DNA of 7,522 nucleotides, from NCBI GenBank assembly GCA_015523055.1, contig WALD01000004.1:1-7522 (forward strand), given 5' to 3'. Both the position numbers and the translations under genes were made by a program. Of this stretch, positions 6,239 to 7,522 are shown piece after piece. Source of the stretch: Candidatus Altarchaeota archaeon (GTDB taxonomy: Archaea > Altiarchaeota > Altiarchaeia > IMC4 > QMZM01). Each line of letters begins with the position of its first letter. Position 1 is the stretch's first letter. Under the pieces are notes generated by a model that was given only the letters and a program-made list of their open reading frames with translations, was not told the DNA's origin and did no database searches.

Positions 6239-7453
6239 TATCAATGTCCTGAACAAAACATCAAAAACATTATGTATATCGTCTTCATTCAAAATGGCTG
6301 GTTCCTTACCCTTCTCCTTTGGAGGGACTGAATCAGCGCTTAGTGGAATTATGGGTATGTCCCCTGGTAATCTCATCCTCTTCCTTATGTCATCAGGGCT
6401 CAGTGACCCCTCAAGATTTGCCTTATTTGCTGCAACAACGCAGGGTAGTCCAACACTCTTTGACCTCTCCATCATATCCTTGGCTCTGGCAAAGCTGTCC
6501 GGGTCTGTGGAATCGATGACAACTATAACCCCCAGAGCTTCCCCTCCGAGTAAACCAAGTATTGGGTCAAATCGTTCCTGACCGGGCGTTCCAAAGAGGT
6601 CAACGGAGAAGCCTGCATAGTCCACATGACCATGATCAAGAGCTATCGTAGTGCCCAACCTGTCCACAGAAACCGCCCCGGTAGAGGCTGAATGAACAAA
6701 GGAGCTTTTTCCGGCATTATACGGTCCGGTAACAAGCAGTTTGGGTATATATACTTTGACTCCTCCGGGAACCGATATCTTGAACGGAATTCCAAGCCCT
6801 GCCTTCTTGCCGTTCCATGCCACCTTGGATATGGTGAAGTACTCCCGCAGGATTACCTTCTCCTCTATGGCCTTCAGATGGATAATGGCATCTGCCATTA
6901 GTTTAATCTGGTCTAGGATCCTTTTATCATAGGGCCACTCAATAAAGAGAAAAATCCCCGTGGCATCATACTCCTCAAAGATTTCCTTCCATTTTAATAG
7001 TTCTTTTATGGATTCTTCACCACAATGGTCTATCAGGGTTGAGATAGAATCAAATATAACTATCCTGTTTTTGTCTTTAATGTCCCCAAGTGCTCTTTCA
7101 AGCACCTCGGTGATAGCAGCCGGATTCCTTGCATCCGAGACATAATATTCATCCGTAGAATCGGCGTTTATCAGACCGGAGTATGCATCTATAAATTTCA
7201 ATGTTCCCATCTTTCTGTACTGTATGGCGTTCCAACCATAGTGCTCTATTTCCTTCTCAACGCTGGTGCTCTTTTTTGACTGGGTAACATATATGCAGGA
7301 ATCCCCATTATCAAGTCTCTCCATCATAAGTTGATAGGCAAACGGTGTATTCTCAATTCCAGGGGTGGCCCAGAAGATGGTTATCGTTTTCGGTCGCATA
7401 CCCCCATCCAGAAATTCATCCAGTTTAGGTATGCTTGTCTTGTAAAGCTCCAT
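6236..7453 (-). CDS. KaiC-like pseudo-ATPase fused to a small MglA/COG2229-type GTPase
   Basis: A 405-residue two-domain protein. Residues 1-225 or so are KaiC-like: the opening SIPKLDEFLDGGMRPKTITI (7-26) matches the KaiC start, but the P-loop position reads ATPGIENT (29-36), with E and N replacing the G and K of GxGKT. Walker B survives as RIVIFDSISTL (130-140, D135). Residues 235-405 form a Ras-like GTPase of the kind found with Roadblock proteins. Its motifs are G1 GPYNAGKS (243-250), switch I threonines T268/T269, G3 DLFGTPGQERF (285-295) with a Ras-like catalytic Gln at Q292, G4 NKAN (343-346) in place of NKxD, and a G5-like SADS (372-375). No membrane segment or lipid-attachment motif is seen. 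It is the first gene of the cluster and is coupled to the Roadblock gene, its likely partner. GTP binding and hydrolysis are expected from the second half only; the G4 change may alter base recognition. Confidence 0.9.
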   Translation of the reverse strand: MELYKTSIPKLDEFLDGGMRPKTITIFWATPGIENTPFAYQLMMERLDNGDSCIYVTQSKKSTSVEKEIEHYGWNAIQYRKMGTLKFIDAYSGLINADSTDEYYVSDARNPAAITEVLERALGDIKDKNRIVIFDSISTLIDHCGEESIKELLKWKEIFEEYDATGIFLFIEWPYDKRILDQIKLMADAIIHLKAIEEKVILREYFTISKVAWNGKKAGLGIPFKISVPGGVKVYIPKLLVTGPYNAGKSSFVHSASTGAVSVDRLGTTIALDHGHVDYAGFSVDLFGTPGQERFDPILGLLGGEALGVIVVIDSTDPDSFARAKDMMERSKSVGLPCVVAANKANLEGSLSPDDIRKRMRLPGDIPIIPLSADSVPPKEKGKEPAILNEDDIHNVFDVLFRTLI

Positions 7454-7480
7454 TTTGTTTTAGTTATAGCCAGAGTTTGG

Positions 7481-7488
7481 TTATAATG
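7481..7488 (-). promoter_or_regulatory. Probable TATA box for the GTPase-Roadblock cluster
   Basis: The minus strand reads CATTATAA, centred about 31 bases before the ATG at 7453, which predicts a leader of about five bases. The sequence before the ATG (AACTAAAACAAA) has no ribosome-binding site, consistent with a near-leaderless message. The rest of the region up to 7522 is AT-rich, so other boxes (for example at 7513-7520) cannot be excluded. Confidence 0.4.
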
Positions 7489-7522
7489 TGCTGATTATAG
7501 TTTAATATTCAGAGTATAAATA

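Noticed and set aside
7461..7522. Short repeated CAGAGT and TTATAG words upstream of the cluster
   Set aside because: The repeats are six bases in AT-rich DNA and irregularly spaced, so they could arise by chance and do not support an operator claim.

Overview
The window reads as chromosomal DNA from an archaeon, most likely a euryarchaeon; a Thermoplasmata-like lineage is possible but that is only an impression. Evidence for archaea: the leucyl-tRNA synthetase is of the archaeal/eukaryotic type, an Lrp/AsnC regulator is paired with a class I aminotransferase, the regulatory proteins are KaiC-like (RecA-fold), Roadblock/LC7 and MglA-like, and several starts lack a clear Shine-Dalgarno but have an AT-rich TATA-like box 25-30 bases upstream, as expected for leaderless or short-leader archaeal transcripts. 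Base composition is moderate. No tRNA, rRNA, CRISPR array, transposase or phage gene was seen.

Layout. 1-2455 (minus) is leuS, complete at its start and cut by the window edge at its C-terminus. 2456-2589 is a short spacer holding a T-rich terminator for the upstream gene and what looks like a degenerate second copy of the first codons of leuS. 2590-3750 (minus) is a PLP-dependent class I aminotransferase, directly preceded by an lrp/asnC-type regulator (3751-4242, minus) with no bases between them. Divergent from this pair across 45 bp is a membrane-anchored, single-HKD phospholipase D-like nuclease (4288-4857, plus). 4858-4949 is a convergent spacer with no recognised element.

The most interesting part is 4950-7453 (minus), a three-gene cluster. 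In transcription order it holds (i) a 405-residue fusion of a KaiC-like domain to a small COG2229/MglA-like GTPase, (ii) a 123-residue Roadblock/LC7 protein, translationally coupled to the fusion gene, and (iii) a 281-residue second KaiC-like protein with its own probable leaderless promoter. Both KaiC-like domains have lost the Walker A glycine/lysine signature but keep the Walker B aspartate, and they share other motifs, so they look like related pseudo-ATPases. GTPase plus Roadblock is the known core of MglA/MglB and of the Streptomyces conservons (CvnD/CvnB). Here KaiC-like modules seem to replace the usual sensor or output partners. This suggests a GTPase-switch signalling or polarity module whose input and output are unknown.

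Other points of note are the tandem remnant at the leuS start and a striking excess of the palindrome GAATTC (18 copies counted, where about two would be expected by chance).
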